Shown piece by piece: positions 27,063 through 35,325 of a stretch of 64,000 nt of DNA. Under the pieces are notes generated by a model. That model was not told where the DNA came from. It did no database searches and saw only the letters and a list, made by a program, of their open reading frames with translations. Origin of the DNA: Streptomyces jeddahensis (lineage in GTDB: Bacteria; Actinomycetota; Actinomycetes; Streptomycetales; Streptomycetaceae). The stretch lies in NCBI RefSeq assembly GCF_001642995.1, contig NZ_LOHS01000081.1, forward strand, positions 62,001 through 126,000. Direction: 5' to 3'. A program made the position numbers and the translations under genes. Numbering within the stretch: position 1 is the first letter of the stretch; the number at the start of each line of letters is the position of its first letter.

Positions 27063-27548
27063 TCACTTGGACGTTGACGACTCCGCAGCCGGAGGCAATT
27101 CGCCCCGACATGTCGCGCGCCCGAACTCGCCATACGCCGTCGCGGTCTGCACATGCTTTCCGCGAACGGCGAGCGCACAGCTCGCCCGCCCGCCCTTCTC
27201 GCCGAGCGTGATGGTCACCGTGGGCGTCCTGCCGAGCGGCACGTCGACGGTCTTCCGCCAGGGCAGCTCGACACCGGTCGCCTCCGCGGCCTCACCGGAC
27301 CGGCTGCGCCCCTGGTACGTGATGTCGGCCGTGCCGTCGCCAGTCACCTCGTACGTCACCGAGGCGCGCGGAACGTCCTGCTCCGGCTTCTTCTCCCCGG
27401 TGTCGAGCACCCCGTACAGAACGAGCCCGCCGCAGGCGGCGAGCAGGACGGCGGCGACGGCGAGGGCACGCCGGTCGGGGCCTTTGGACTCCTTGGGCCC
27501 GGCTGTTTCGGTGGATTCCGTCGATTCGGTCGAATCCGTCGATGGCAT
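27063..27548 (-). CDS. MmpS-like membrane protein
   Basis: 161 residues. Ser/Thr/Glu-rich N-terminus (STESTESTET), one membrane segment (about 29-47), then an outside beta domain with the MmpS pattern: SVTYEVTGDGTADITYQG, VELPWRKT, ASCALAVRGK and a C-terminal ATCRGEL, with two cysteines that may pair. MmpS proteins accompany MmpL lipid exporters in mycobacteria; no MmpL gene is in this window. ATG at 27548 is used (CGGAG 4 nt upstream); an ATG at 27614 has no site. Lies 100 bp upstream of the amidase gene on the same strand. Confidence 0.72.
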   Translation of the reverse strand: MPSTDSTESTESTETAGPKESKGPDRRALAVAAVLLAACGGLVLYGVLDTGEKKPEQDVPRASVTYEVTGDGTADITYQGRSRSGEAAEATGVELPWRKTVDVPLGRTPTVTITLGEKGGRASCALAVRGKHVQTATAYGEFGRATCRGELPPAAESSTSK

Positions 27549-27741
27549 ACGGCTCCGCTTTCCGTTCTGCTTTCCGTCGGTCTGCGTTCGCTTTTCCGTT
27601 TCCGGTGCATTCATCGGACGCTGGGAATGCACGGAGGCGCAGAGCCGAGGGTTATACCGCATTGCCGGAGCGCCGGGCCACCGCCCGGAAGAAGCGGACA
27701 TATCGCGGGGGCTGCGATGCCCGGATGACACCATCCGGACC

Positions 27742-28182
27742 ATGGGAAACCTCTACGACTACTTCAGCGCGCCCGACGACGACACCGCACTGACGGCATT
27801 CGATGAAGGTCCGGCGGCCGTGGGTCTGCAGGTGCTCGACGCCAAGGGGATAGACCCGTACCTGCTGATCGGAGCCGCCGAAGCGCTGCTCACCGGCACG
27901 ACCTTCGACGAGGTGGCCGCCCAACCACGCTTCAACCACCTCTTGAGCGCCCCCGAGGCCGACAGCCGCTGGATCGTCACGCTGACCGACCAGCTACGCG
28001 ACGTGCTGGCTGAGGCGTCCACCGAGAGGCTCGCTGCCGTCGCCGTCCCCTGGTCCAGGACCGAGGAGTTCCACGGGTCGGCCGATCCCGGGATACTCGC
28101 CGACTTCCTCGGCCGACTGGCAGACATCGCCCGACAAGCGCGAACGCAGGGTCACGGGCTCTATTGCCGGGTGTCGCTCTGA
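27742..28182 (+). CDS. Conserved streptomycete protein of unknown function
   Basis: 146 residues, acidic, beginning MGNLYDYFSAPDDDTAL; contains LDAKGIDPYLLIGAAEALLTG and VAVPWSRTEEFHG, features I remember from a widespread but uncharacterised streptomycete family. No membrane segment. A short inverted repeat CCGGATG/CATCCGG (27721-27727 / 27732-27738) lies just before the ATG and may be a regulatory site. Confidence 0.75.
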   Translation: MGNLYDYFSAPDDDTALTAFDEGPAAVGLQVLDAKGIDPYLLIGAAEALLTGTTFDEVAAQPRFNHLLSAPEADSRWIVTLTDQLRDVLAEASTERLAAVAVPWSRTEEFHGSADPGILADFLGRLADIARQARTQGHGLYCRVSL

Positions 28183-28215
28183 GGGGTGGCGGCGGCCCCA
28201 GCCCGGTCAGGGTCC

Positions 28216-28458
28216 TCAGATGTCGCCGAGGCCGCTGTTCTTGACCGCAGTGACGAAGGAGGTCCAGGCGGGGGAGGAGAACACGACGGCCGGACCGTGG
28301 GGGTTCTTGCTGTCGCGGACGGGGACGCAGGCGGGGCGGGCGGTGTCGTTGACTTCGAGGCAGTCGCCGCTGCTGCCCCCGCTGTAGCTGGACTTGCGCC
28401 ACGTCGACAGCACAGAGGCGTCCGAAATGCTGAGTTGCTGCTTACTGCTGCTCTCCAT
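28216..28458 (-). CDS. DUF397 protein
   Basis: 80 residues with the DUF397 signature: WRKSSYSGGSSGDCLEVND, then VPVRDSKNPHGPAVVFSSPAWTSFVTAVK. Such proteins are typically encoded next to XRE/DUF5753 regulators in streptomycetes and are thought to act with them, toxin-antitoxin-like or in development. Its start overlaps the regulator gene upstream by 17 bp, so both are coupled. Confidence 0.92.
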   Translation of the reverse strand: MESSSKQQLSISDASVLSTWRKSSYSGGSSGDCLEVNDTARPACVPVRDSKNPHGPAVVFSSPAWTSFVTAVKNSGLGDI

Positions 28459-29269
28459 GCTCGTAATCCTCCGCGATGGACTTGATCAGCGCCAGGGAGT
28501 TGCGGTGAGACAGCGCGTCGCCCATGGCGTGATCGTAGGCCACCTGGCACTCGCCTACGACGGACGGGACTTCCAGCACCCGGCCCGTCTTCAGGCCTTC
28601 CGCGTAGGCGACTGGTGGCAGGTCCTCGAACCACATCAGCGAGATGAAGCCCTCCAGTAGTGCGTGAAAGCCCACTGAGAAGGGGAGCACATGCACACGG
28701 ATGCGGTGGCTCTCGCCCAGCTTCACGATGTGACGGAGCTGTTCGCACATCACTGCCGGACCGCCGACCGGTCGCCGCAGCACCGCTTCGTCGAGCAGAT
28801 ACCAGACCACTGGGGACTTGAAGTCTTCGAGGATGCGGGCACGTTGGAGACGGGTGACGAGGAGCCTGTCACGTTCCTCGTCGGTCTTGGGTGGGAAGCC
28901 AGACTGGAGCACCTCACGTGCGTACGCGGGTGTCTGCAGCATGCCGGGGACCAGCTTCGGGGCGTACTCCCTGATCACAGTCGCCTGTCGCTCCAACTCC
29001 AGCGCCTCCGCGAAATGCTGGGCGACCGTGCCCTCGCCCTGTGTCGGCAGGAACCGGACGAAGACCCCGCCCGTCTGCAGCACCTCGTCGAGCCGCCGCG
29101 CATCCTCCACCGACGGCCGCCGCCGCCCCGCCTCGATATGGGCGATGTGCGTGCGCGACATGATCGCCCGCACGCTCAGTTCCTCCTGTGTGAGCCCGGC
29201 CGCCTCGCGTCGGCGGCGTAGCTCCTCTCCGTAACTGGAGCGGGATCCGGGATTGTCCTCGATTGCCAT
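28442..29269 (-). CDS. XRE-family transcriptional regulator with DUF5753 domain
   Basis: 275 residues. N-terminal helix-turn-helix (about 11-65: GEELRRRREAAGLTQEELSVRAIMSRTHIAHIEAGRRRPS), then the ligand-like domain found in these regulators (LELERQATVIREYAPKLVPGMLQTPAYAREVL; then LLDEAVLRRPVGG). ATG at 29269 is preferred to the TTG at 29275 because GGGAG lies 6 nt upstream of the ATG. It forms a regulator/DUF397 pair with the downstream gene. Targets are not known; divergent genes at 29381 onward are candidates. Confidence 0.9.
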   Translation of the reverse strand: MAIEDNPGSRSSYGEELRRRREAAGLTQEELSVRAIMSRTHIAHIEAGRRRPSVEDARRLDEVLQTGGVFVRFLPTQGEGTVAQHFAEALELERQATVIREYAPKLVPGMLQTPAYAREVLQSGFPPKTDEERDRLLVTRLQRARILEDFKSPVVWYLLDEAVLRRPVGGPAVMCEQLRHIVKLGESHRIRVHVLPFSVGFHALLEGFISLMWFEDLPPVAYAEGLKTGRVLEVPSVVGECQVAYDHAMGDALSHRNSLALIKSIAEDYEHGEQQ

Positions 29270-29380
29270 ACGCAACTCCCGAATGTGACATCGCAGTTGT
29301 CACGCTGAGTCCACTGGTGAGCGTACCTGCGGTGACGCCAATCTGTGAGCGGTTCGGTACACAGAGCGAAAGGCGGTGCG

Positions 29381-29620
29381 ATGGCAATGGTGACGCCGCA
29401 CATGGAGTTCGAAGAGGGTGCATACGTCGCCCACACCGGCACGGACGTTTACGGCCCCGGAAGGGTGATCGGCGTCGACGGCGATCTGCGTCGCGTGCGG
29501 TTCGTGCACTTCGTGGCCACCATCGCGGCGCGCGACCTGCGTACTGCCACTCCCGACGAGGAGGCGCAGATGAGGGCGTGGCTGAGACAGAAGGTGAAGC
29601 GCTACGGGGGCCGCTGGTAA
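29381..29620 (+). CDS. Small unknown protein (SH3-like?)
   Basis: 79 residues. The centre, EGAYVAHTGTDVYGPGRVIG then DGDLRRVRFVHF, looks like a short beta-barrel (Tudor/DUF3553-like: GxxVxHxxxxxxGxGRV). This is an impression only. Starts ATG at 29381 with AGGCGG about 7 nt upstream. The next gene begins on the base after its stop. Divergent from the XRE regulator, 111 bp apart, hence possibly controlled by it. Confidence 0.65.
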   Translation: MAMVTPHMEFEEGAYVAHTGTDVYGPGRVIGVDGDLRRVRFVHFVATIAARDLRTATPDEEAQMRAWLRQKVKRYGGRW

Positions 29621-29911
29621 GTGACCGTGCGTGCACGTGAGTCCGTACGAATGCTGGCCTGGCAGTTGTCGCTGCCGGAAGGCGCCGACGAGCCGCTGTC
29701 GCGTACCGCCGAGCGGGCCCGGATCGGAAAGTGCGCCTTCTTGCGCGCCAAGCGGGAGTTGAAGAAGCGGCCCGACCTGGTGGACGGGCTGGTCGCGCTC
29801 ACGGCGCTGGAGATCGGCGCGGCGCTTGTCGCGACGTCCGATCCCGACGACATCCGGGCCTATCTGGGGCAACTGCCGGGAGCGGAGTCCGTCATCCCGC
29901 TGCGAGTCTGA
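29621..29911 (+). CDS. Small unknown protein coupled to the upstream gene
   Basis: 96 residues, helical, basic in the first half (RTAERARIGKCAFLRAKRELKKRP). No family recognised. GTG start at 29621 directly after the preceding TAA, implying coupling. Confidence 0.6.
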   Translation: MTVRARESVRMLAWQLSLPEGADEPLSRTAERARIGKCAFLRAKRELKKRPDLVDGLVALTALEIGAALVATSDPDDIRAYLGQLPGAESVIPLRV

Positions 29912-30032
29912 CCTCTGCTCTGCAGTTTTCGCCTGTGTTTTCCGTGTGTGCACTGACCCGCGCTCCAGTGTCAGTGTCCCCCCCCTAAGGTGGCGCCGAT
30001 CTCACGGATCTCACATGGGGAGGGGCAGCGCG

Positions 30033-30521
30033 ATGGGCGCGAGCGGCTGGCAGTACGTCACTCCGTACAAGGGCAGTGTCGAGGAGTCTCTGGAGGCTCT
30101 GCATACGGAGGTTTTCGAGGAGCTCTACGGCTACGACGACACGTACGGGTCGCTTGAGGAGCTGTGGGAGGACGAGGAGTTCATGGAGGAGGAGGGGACC
30201 CACTCGATCCTCGACATCCAACGCGTCGTCCACACGAACGCCGCCCCGTCCGAGCACAACGTCGAGGACTACGGCACACTGCGCCCGCTGGCACACGACC
30301 GCATCGTGCACCATTTCGGTACGGATCGACCGTCGCTCAGCCGGTTCGCGGAGCTGATCGACGAGGCCTACGAGGTCATCCGGACAGTCGCGCCCGCCGC
30401 CCGGCAGCACAGCGAGACGCTGCTCGACGAGTGCCGCATGCGGTGGACCGGCGTGTACGTCGTCCTGTACACCGACGAGGAGCCGAGCCACGTGGGCATA
30501 TTCGGGTACTCGGGCGACTGA
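30033..30521 (+). CDS. Unknown acidic protein
   Basis: 162 residues, very acidic N-terminal half (YDDTYGSLEELWEDEEFMEEEG), no signal or membrane segment, ending YTDEEPSHVGIFGYSGD. Not recognised. ATG at 30033 with GGGGAGGGG upstream; an ATG at 30015 would lie before that site. Confidence 0.65.
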   Translation: MGASGWQYVTPYKGSVEESLEALHTEVFEELYGYDDTYGSLEELWEDEEFMEEEGTHSILDIQRVVHTNAAPSEHNVEDYGTLRPLAHDRIVHHFGTDRPSLSRFAELIDEAYEVIRTVAPAARQHSETLLDECRMRWTGVYVVLYTDEEPSHVGIFGYSGD

Positions 30522-30670
30522 GCCCTTAGGGGCGTCGGGAGTTGCCCAGGCTCGGGTGCGGTCGGCATGCCGTAGCTGAGTGTCTGGAATGTCCGGAGGC
30601 TTGATTCCGTCGTGACGCGGCGGCTAGAACCTCGGCCGTCCGCGACCCGCGCCCCAGCAAGGAGCACACC

Positions 30671-31573
30671 GTGCACGTCCGGCCGCGCCACATTCCGATC
30701 GCCATCGCCGTAGTCGGCGCGCTGGCGGCGACGTCCGCTTGCGGTGGAGGCGGCGATGGCGGAAGCTCCGCCTCGGGCCCGGGCCCGGTCGCCTCGGCGA
30801 AAGCGACCGCCGGCGCGGCGCAGGCGAAGAAGAAGCAGTCGCCGAAGCCGCCGGGGACCCCACAGGAATTCCTTGACCGGGCCGAGGAAGCGATGGCCGC
30901 CGAGAAGGGCTGGACGTTCGCCGTGCGGGGTCAAGAGAGCCTCGTACTGCAGGGGCAGGCGAGCGGCGCTTCCTATGCATCCACGGTGCGGCGCACCCTG
31001 GCCCCCGACGCCTTCCAGTCGACGGGGACGATCACGACCAGCAAGGGCGTGCGCAAACCCGAAGAGATCTTCGTGCTCGACGGCACGGGATATGTGAAAG
31101 AGGGAACCGCGGGCTGGAAGGAGCAACCCGCCTCCGATCCGGACATGCAGAACAAGGTCGAAGATCCCATGGCCGCCATCGAGGAGTTCAGGAGCTACGT
31201 CAAGGAATCCGGCGGCGATGTCACGCTGACCCGGAAGGGCGGCGAGGTCAGGCTTCAGGTGAGCGTGTCCTCACGGAAACTCCCGCAGGTCCGCGACCGG
31301 GCCTACGTCAAGGCCGCGGTACGAGAGCTGAACCCGACCCTGAAGCAACTCCGCAGCGCCGGAGTCTCGGCGACCGAGGATCAGCTCACCCTTTCCAGTC
31401 TCAAGCAGACACTGGTCGTGGACGCCGACACGTACCGCATCACATCCCACCGGTTCCAGTTCGGCTTCCTCATTCCCTATGGCGGCCAGAACATCACGTA
31501 CAGGCAGGATGTCAGGGAGGAGAACAAGGGAGTGTTCGAGGGGAGCATCGAGCTTCCCACTGGGCTGAGTTAG
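30671..31573 (+). CDS. Lipoprotein (LppX/LprG-like size), unknown function
   Basis: 300 residues. Lipoprotein signal peptide: basic MHVRPRH, hydrophobic core, lipobox around Cys24 (AATSAC followed by GGGG). After a Lys/Pro-rich linker a beta-rich domain follows, with FVLDGTGYVKEGTAGWKEQP and KQTLVVDADTYRITSHR; this layout is common in streptomycete lipoproteins of DUF/LolA-like fold. GTG at 30671 with AAGGAG 6 nt upstream. Confidence 0.8.
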   Translation: MHVRPRHIPIAIAVVGALAATSACGGGGDGGSSASGPGPVASAKATAGAAQAKKKQSPKPPGTPQEFLDRAEEAMAAEKGWTFAVRGQESLVLQGQASGASYASTVRRTLAPDAFQSTGTITTSKGVRKPEEIFVLDGTGYVKEGTAGWKEQPASDPDMQNKVEDPMAAIEEFRSYVKESGGDVTLTRKGGEVRLQVSVSSRKLPQVRDRAYVKAAVRELNPTLKQLRSAGVSATEDQLTLSSLKQTLVVDADTYRITSHRFQFGFLIPYGGQNITYRQDVREENKGVFEGSIELPTGLS

Positions 31574-31600
31574 CGGGCGGCCGAAAGCCTCGAGCCGCGC

Positions 31601-31921
31601 TCACTCGTCCTGCACATTCCTGTCCCACGCCTGGAACGGGCCACTCGTCCGGGTCTCCGATGTCGAGGTGTCCCAGAACAGGTTGCTCGTCGCGCGCGTC
31701 GTGCCCCAGACGCAGGGTGCCTGCAGCCAGATGAACTCGCCTATGTCCAGCGGGCCGTACGCCGACACCACCGCCTTGTAATCGGCGGGCAGGCGCAGGC
31801 CCAGCCAGGACTCGACCACGTCCCAGTCGACCGGCACGGTGACGGCTTCGGGCGACGGCGGTCCGAAGAGCGCCGCGAAGCGGCTGTTGTGCGGCGAGTC
31901 CGGGCCGGATGGCGGGCTCAT
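31601..31921 (-). CDS. Shortened SMI1/KNR4 (SUKH)-type protein
   Basis: 106 residues. The first part is the SUKH opening: VPVDWDVVESWLGLRLPADYK, then YGPLDIGEFIWLQAPC. Directly after comes WGTTRATSNLFWDTSTSE, a segment that in full-length relatives (about 150-200 residues) I recall coming some 50 residues later; the C-terminal part is missing too. This looks like an in-frame internal deletion plus truncation, so probably a remnant. ATG at 31921 has AGGA 5 nt upstream; earlier ATGs (31936, 31945) lack a site. No toxin gene is adjacent. Confidence 0.6.
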   Translation of the reverse strand: MSPPSGPDSPHNSRFAALFGPPSPEAVTVPVDWDVVESWLGLRLPADYKAVVSAYGPLDIGEFIWLQAPCVWGTTRATSNLFWDTSTSETRTSGPFQAWDRNVQDE

Positions 31922-32188
31922 GGCGTTCCTGTCCATGCGCGTCATGGTGACAGGCGGGTCTGACAACCGGCTCGGCCCGCTGCCCAACGGGCGGGTGGCG
32001 TGGAGCGGTTGAGGACGCCTCGGAGAGGCGTGCAGACCAACGAGAAGTCCAAATGGTTGTGCGGAACGGGTGAATCCGCCTTGTGAGAATCGGCACTTCT
32101 GTGGCGCGTGATGTTCACGAGGCGACATCCGCTTGGTCAAGCAGACGATCAAGCAGACGATCGAGAGCCGCGGAGGGCGGGGGACCGC

Positions 32189-32629
32189 ATGGATGAGGGC
32201 CAGAGACACGTGCCGAAGGCGCGGGACATGCGGCGGCATGCCGCCGGGTTCGTCGCGCATGCGACGGCCACGGGCGCCACGCGCCGCTTTCCGCTGCCGC
32301 TCGACTACTCCGTCGCGAGCCTGCGCCTCGTGGACTTCCTCGTCGACGGCCTGCGCAAGGGCGGCCGGGAGCGGGCACGCGTGGCGGGGACGCTGTTCGG
32401 CCTGGGGGCGTACGTGGGTGAGGTGCTGGTGCGCCGGACGGGCGCCGAGTGGGTGGACCTGGACGAGAGCCAGCGCGTCTACTTTGGGCAGCCGGTGGGC
32501 GTGCGGATGCCCGACGGGCGGGTGTGGAGCCCGCTGAGCCGCGTGGTGAACCGTTTCGAGGTGGGGCCGGAGGAATCGTTGCAGACCTTCTATCTGACCC
32601 TCCACGGGCGGGTCCGGAAAGCAGGCTGA
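32189..32629 (+). CDS. Conserved protein of unknown function
   Basis: 146 residues: RFPLPLDYSVASLRLVDFLVDGLRKGG in the middle, then FGLGAYVGEVLVRRTGAEWVDLD. A pattern I know from uncharacterised actinobacterial proteins ('SL..VD...dglr...gaYvGEV'). No membrane segment. ATG at 32189 with GGGGGACCGC upstream. Confidence 0.7.
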   Translation: MDEGQRHVPKARDMRRHAAGFVAHATATGATRRFPLPLDYSVASLRLVDFLVDGLRKGGRERARVAGTLFGLGAYVGEVLVRRTGAEWVDLDESQRVYFGQPVGVRMPDGRVWSPLSRVVNRFEVGPEESLQTFYLTLHGRVRKAG

Positions 32630-32800
32630 CCCGACGGCGCCGCCTGTGACGGCACATGGTGCCCGCGGCACTCACTCGCCGCGGACCTCGGGGAACAAGA
32701 CCGTTTCTGTCGGACTTTCGCGCCGGAAGCACCCGCCCGCACCCGACACGCCAGCAGCTGTGACATTTCTGTGAGTCGGCACGCTGATCATCGTGGGGGC

Positions 32801-33487
32801 ATGGGCACGGTGATCTGTGTCGCGTCGGCGCGAAGAGGAAAGCGGTTGGGCCACGGAGGGGAACCCCGTCGCGCGCAGGGGCCCGACGGGGAGCTGGGCA
32901 CTGCCGTCGCACGGGCGCAGCAGGGCGACGAGATCGCCTTCGCCGTCGCGTACCGTCTCGTGCAGCCGGGGCTCCTCGGCTATCTGCGCGGGCTCGTGGG
33001 CGACGACGCCGAGGACGTGGCTGCCGAGGCCTGGCTGGAGATCGCCCGCGACCTGGGGCGGTTCCGCGGGGACGGTGCGGGGTTCCGCGGCTGGACCGCC
33101 ACCATCGCGCGGCACCGGGCGTTGGACCATCTGCGGCGGCAGAAGGCGCGGCCGCGTGCGGCGGCCCTCGAGCAGGACCTGCTCGAACTGCCCAGCGCGT
33201 ACAGCACCCCCGAGCAGGCCCTGGAGTCCATCTCGACCGAAGCCGCGCTCTCCCTGATCGCCGACCTGCCGCGCGACCAGGCGGAAGCTGTGCTGCTGCG
33301 CGTTGTCGTCGGCCTCGACGGCCCGGCGGCCGCGCGGGTGCTGGGCAAGCGGCCGGGCGCTGTCCGTACGTCCGCGTACCGCGGCCTCAGGCGCCTCGCC
33401 GAGCGGCTCGGTGCCCGTGGCGCGACGGATGCGACAGTGGATGGTGTGACGGATGAGGGTCCGGGGACGCTGGGAGATTCGAGATGA
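32801..33487 (+). CDS. ECF-type RNA polymerase sigma factor 1
   Basis: 228 residues. Sigma region 2 (about 45-115: GDEIAFAVAYRLVQPGLLGYL, DAEDVAAEAWLEIARDLGRF, FRGWTATIARHRALDHLRRQ) and region 4 (about 150-205: LPRDQAEAVLLRVVVGLDGPAAARVLGKRPGAVRTSAYRGLRRLAERL). The next gene encodes a single-pass membrane protein, the usual sigma/anti-sigma layout. About 55% similar by eye to the second sigma factor at 35326. ATG at 32801 is chosen; a GTG at 32771 is possible. A TGTGACATTTCTG motif, also present at 37480, lies about 30 nt upstream. Confidence 0.88.
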   Translation: MGTVICVASARRGKRLGHGGEPRRAQGPDGELGTAVARAQQGDEIAFAVAYRLVQPGLLGYLRGLVGDDAEDVAAEAWLEIARDLGRFRGDGAGFRGWTATIARHRALDHLRRQKARPRAAALEQDLLELPSAYSTPEQALESISTEAALSLIADLPRDQAEAVLLRVVVGLDGPAAARVLGKRPGAVRTSAYRGLRRLAERLGARGATDATVDGVTDEGPGTLGDSR

Positions 33488-33529
33488 ACGAGAACTCCTC
33501 TTCGGGCATGTTGGGTTAAGTGAGGCGAG

Positions 33530-34570
33530 TTGGACAAGGGTGGCGGCGGGGACGGGGCGCAGAGGGCCGTGAACGGCTCGCCGGGTGCCTCTGCTTCGCA
33601 GGGCGGCGCGTCTGAGGCGTCGGCCTCTGGGCGCGCATCGGGTGCGTCGGTCGCCCCGAGGGTGCCGCGGGCACGGCAAGCGTCGGACGCGCCGGCCGTG
33701 CCGGGAGCGTCCCCTACGTCGGATCCGCAGCCCGCGGATCCGCAACCCGCGGATCCGCAGTCGGCGCGGGGTGCTGCGGACGACCCACTGACGAGGCTGG
33801 AGTCTCTCCTGGCCACGGCCGTACGGGCCGACCGGATCGACGTCGAAGCGGAGGAGCGGGCCATCGCCGCCTTCCGTGCGGCGCGTGACGGCGCCGGGCG
33901 CAGCTCCTCGCGCACCCGCGCCCGCGACGACTGGCGGCCGCGCGGCTGGCGCAGGCCCGGGCGGTCGCTGCGCGCGGTGGTCGGGGCGCTGCTGGCCAGC
34001 GTGACGCTGGGCGGTGTGGCGGTGGCGTCGATGGGTGTGCTCGGTACGTCGTCGGACGACGGCCACCGCGAGCGTCCGCGTACGCAGCAGACGGCCCAGG
34101 AGCCGACCGCCGGCGCTGAGTCGGCTGCCGCGCCCTCGCGTGGCGGCACCACGCCGCCGGAGTCCTCCCCGGCGGCCGGCGACCGCGGCCGGGACAAGGC
34201 CGCCGGGCCCGGGAACGGCAAGGCCCTGTGCCGCGCCTACGCTTCCGCGCAGGGCCGGGGCCGCGCGCTCGATGCGACGGCCTGGCGGCGTCTCGTCGAC
34301 GCGGCGGGTGGCGAGGCATCCGTGAAGGCGTACTGCGACAAGCGGTTGGCGCCCGGGAAAGGCGCGAAGAAGAAGCGAACCGGGAGCGCCGCGGCGGACA
34401 GCGCGACCGGAAGCACCGCCGGCGCGACCGGAAGCAGCGGGAAGACGACGCAGAAGACCGCGGAAGCCGCCAGGAAAAGCACGGTGGCCGAAAAGAAGTC
34501 CCGGGGAAAGAGCGGCGCCAGCGCCAAGGCGGAATCCGGGGCGGCGACCGCCGCGGGCGCCGGAGGTTAG
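33530..34570 (+). CDS. Putative membrane anti-sigma factor 1
   Basis: 346 residues. Low-complexity N-terminus, including a DPQPA repeat encoded by 15-bp units at 33721-33760; a predicted cytosolic helical part DDPLTRLESLLATAVRADRIDVEAEERAIAAFRAAR (about 86-121); one membrane segment (145-170, LRAVVGALLASVTLGGVAVASMGVLG); and an outside part with LCRAYASAQGRGRALDATAWRRL and VKAYCDK, then a Lys/Ala/Gly tail. The helix-plus-membrane layout and the conserved outside cysteine pair recur in the second pair's protein. TTG at 33530 is the start, GAGG 4 nt upstream. No zinc HxxxCxxC motif is seen. Confidence 0.7.
   Translation: MDKGGGGDGAQRAVNGSPGASASQGGASEASASGRASGASVAPRVPRARQASDAPAVPGASPTSDPQPADPQPADPQSARGAADDPLTRLESLLATAVRADRIDVEAEERAIAAFRAARDGAGRSSSRTRARDDWRPRGWRRPGRSLRAVVGALLASVTLGGVAVASMGVLGTSSDDGHRERPRTQQTAQEPTAGAESAAAPSRGGTTPPESSPAAGDRGRDKAAGPGNGKALCRAYASAQGRGRALDATAWRRLVDAAGGEASVKAYCDKRLAPGKGAKKKRTGSAAADSATGSTAGATGSSGKTTQKTAEAARKSTVAEKKSRGKSGASAKAESGAATAAGAGG
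33721..33760 (+). repeat. 15-bp coding tandem repeat
   Basis: GGATCCGCAGCCCGC at 33721-33735, GGATCCGCAACCCGC at 33736-33750, and a partial third unit. Encodes DPQPA repeats in the cytosolic linker of the putative anti-sigma factor. Confidence 0.9.
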
Positions 34571-34595
34571 GCCCTGTCGTTCGACGACAGGGCCT
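34569..34595 (+). terminator. Terminator after the first sigma/anti-sigma pair
   Basis: AGGCCCTGTCGT (34569-34580), TCG loop, ACGACAGGGCCT (34584-34595): a perfect 12-bp stem beginning inside the stop codon. Confidence 0.85.
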
Positions 34596-34802
34596 GGAGC
34601 AGGCCGCCGAGTCCGGGCCTCGATTCGCGCGCGCAAGCGCGGATGGGAGGCACCCGCGCCGGACGGCTCTCAGCGGACCCGCTCGCTTCCGGGCCCCTTG
34701 CTGCCAGGCGCCGCCGGCTCCTCCCTGAGAGGTTTGCCGCCGGGCGCCTCCAGCCTGTCTGCCGCCTGAGTCCCCGAGAGCCGCCGCCTGTGTCCGGCCT
34801 GC

Positions 34803-34868
34803 CAATTCAGCCCGTCCGGCGTTTGAGGACGAGCCCGTCAGGGCGATACGGGGGGTCTGGGGGCGAAG
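34803..34868 (+). repeat. Dispersed streptomycete intergenic repeat
   Basis: TTCAGCCCGTCCGGCGTTTG (34807-34826) and what follows (AGGACGAGCCCGTCAGGGCG, then GGGGGTCTGGGGGCG) form a block I recall at very many intergenic sites in Streptomyces genomes. Here it lies in the 730-bp gap between the two sigma operons; the usual continuation (GCAGCCCCC...) is missing. The rest of this gap (34596-35325) shows only short hairpins and no gene. Confidence 0.75.
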
Positions 34869-35027
34869 TTCGTGTGTGGCCTGGGGTCCGTTGCCGGATG
34901 ACGCGTCCTGTTCGGCAGGCGTCCCGCCACGGGGGCGCCTGGCCTGTCCGGTGGCGGCGTACGGCCGGATGCGCCGGGCGACCGGCAACCGGCCCCATGC
35001 GACGCGCCGTCAGGCGAGCCGTTGGCA

Positions 35028-35069
35028 ACGGCCGGGGCCGCCACCCCCCACAGGAGAGGCCCCGGCCGT
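35028..35069. terminator. Strong hairpin before the second sigma gene
   Basis: ACGGCCGGGGCC (35028-35039) pairs perfectly with GGCCCCGGCCGT (35058-35069), 18-nt loop. It lies about 260 nt before the second sigma gene and may insulate it from upstream transcription. Confidence 0.65.
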
Positions 35070-35325
35070 CGCGCGGCACGGGCCGCGCGGCGGCCCGTAC
35101 TTGGTTCAGCGCCGTGCGTGCGTTTTCTGTCACACCCCGTTCCGGCCGCCGATCGGCGGAGAGATAGTTGCATGTTGTACGGACATGGACGAAGGCCGGT
35201 TTCAGGCCGTAGCGTGCCTTTCGCGCCGGACTGCGAGGCAGGACCGCAACCAACAATCGAGGAACCACGACGGCGAAGAACCAGGTCCGCGAAAGCGGCG
35301 CCGGTTGAGGCGCAAAAGGGGCGTA

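Noticed and set aside
35185..35325. N-terminal extension of the second sigma factor from ATG 35185
   Set aside because: The extra 47 residues are basic and have no counterpart in the paralog; the GTG at 35326 has a good ribosome-binding site.
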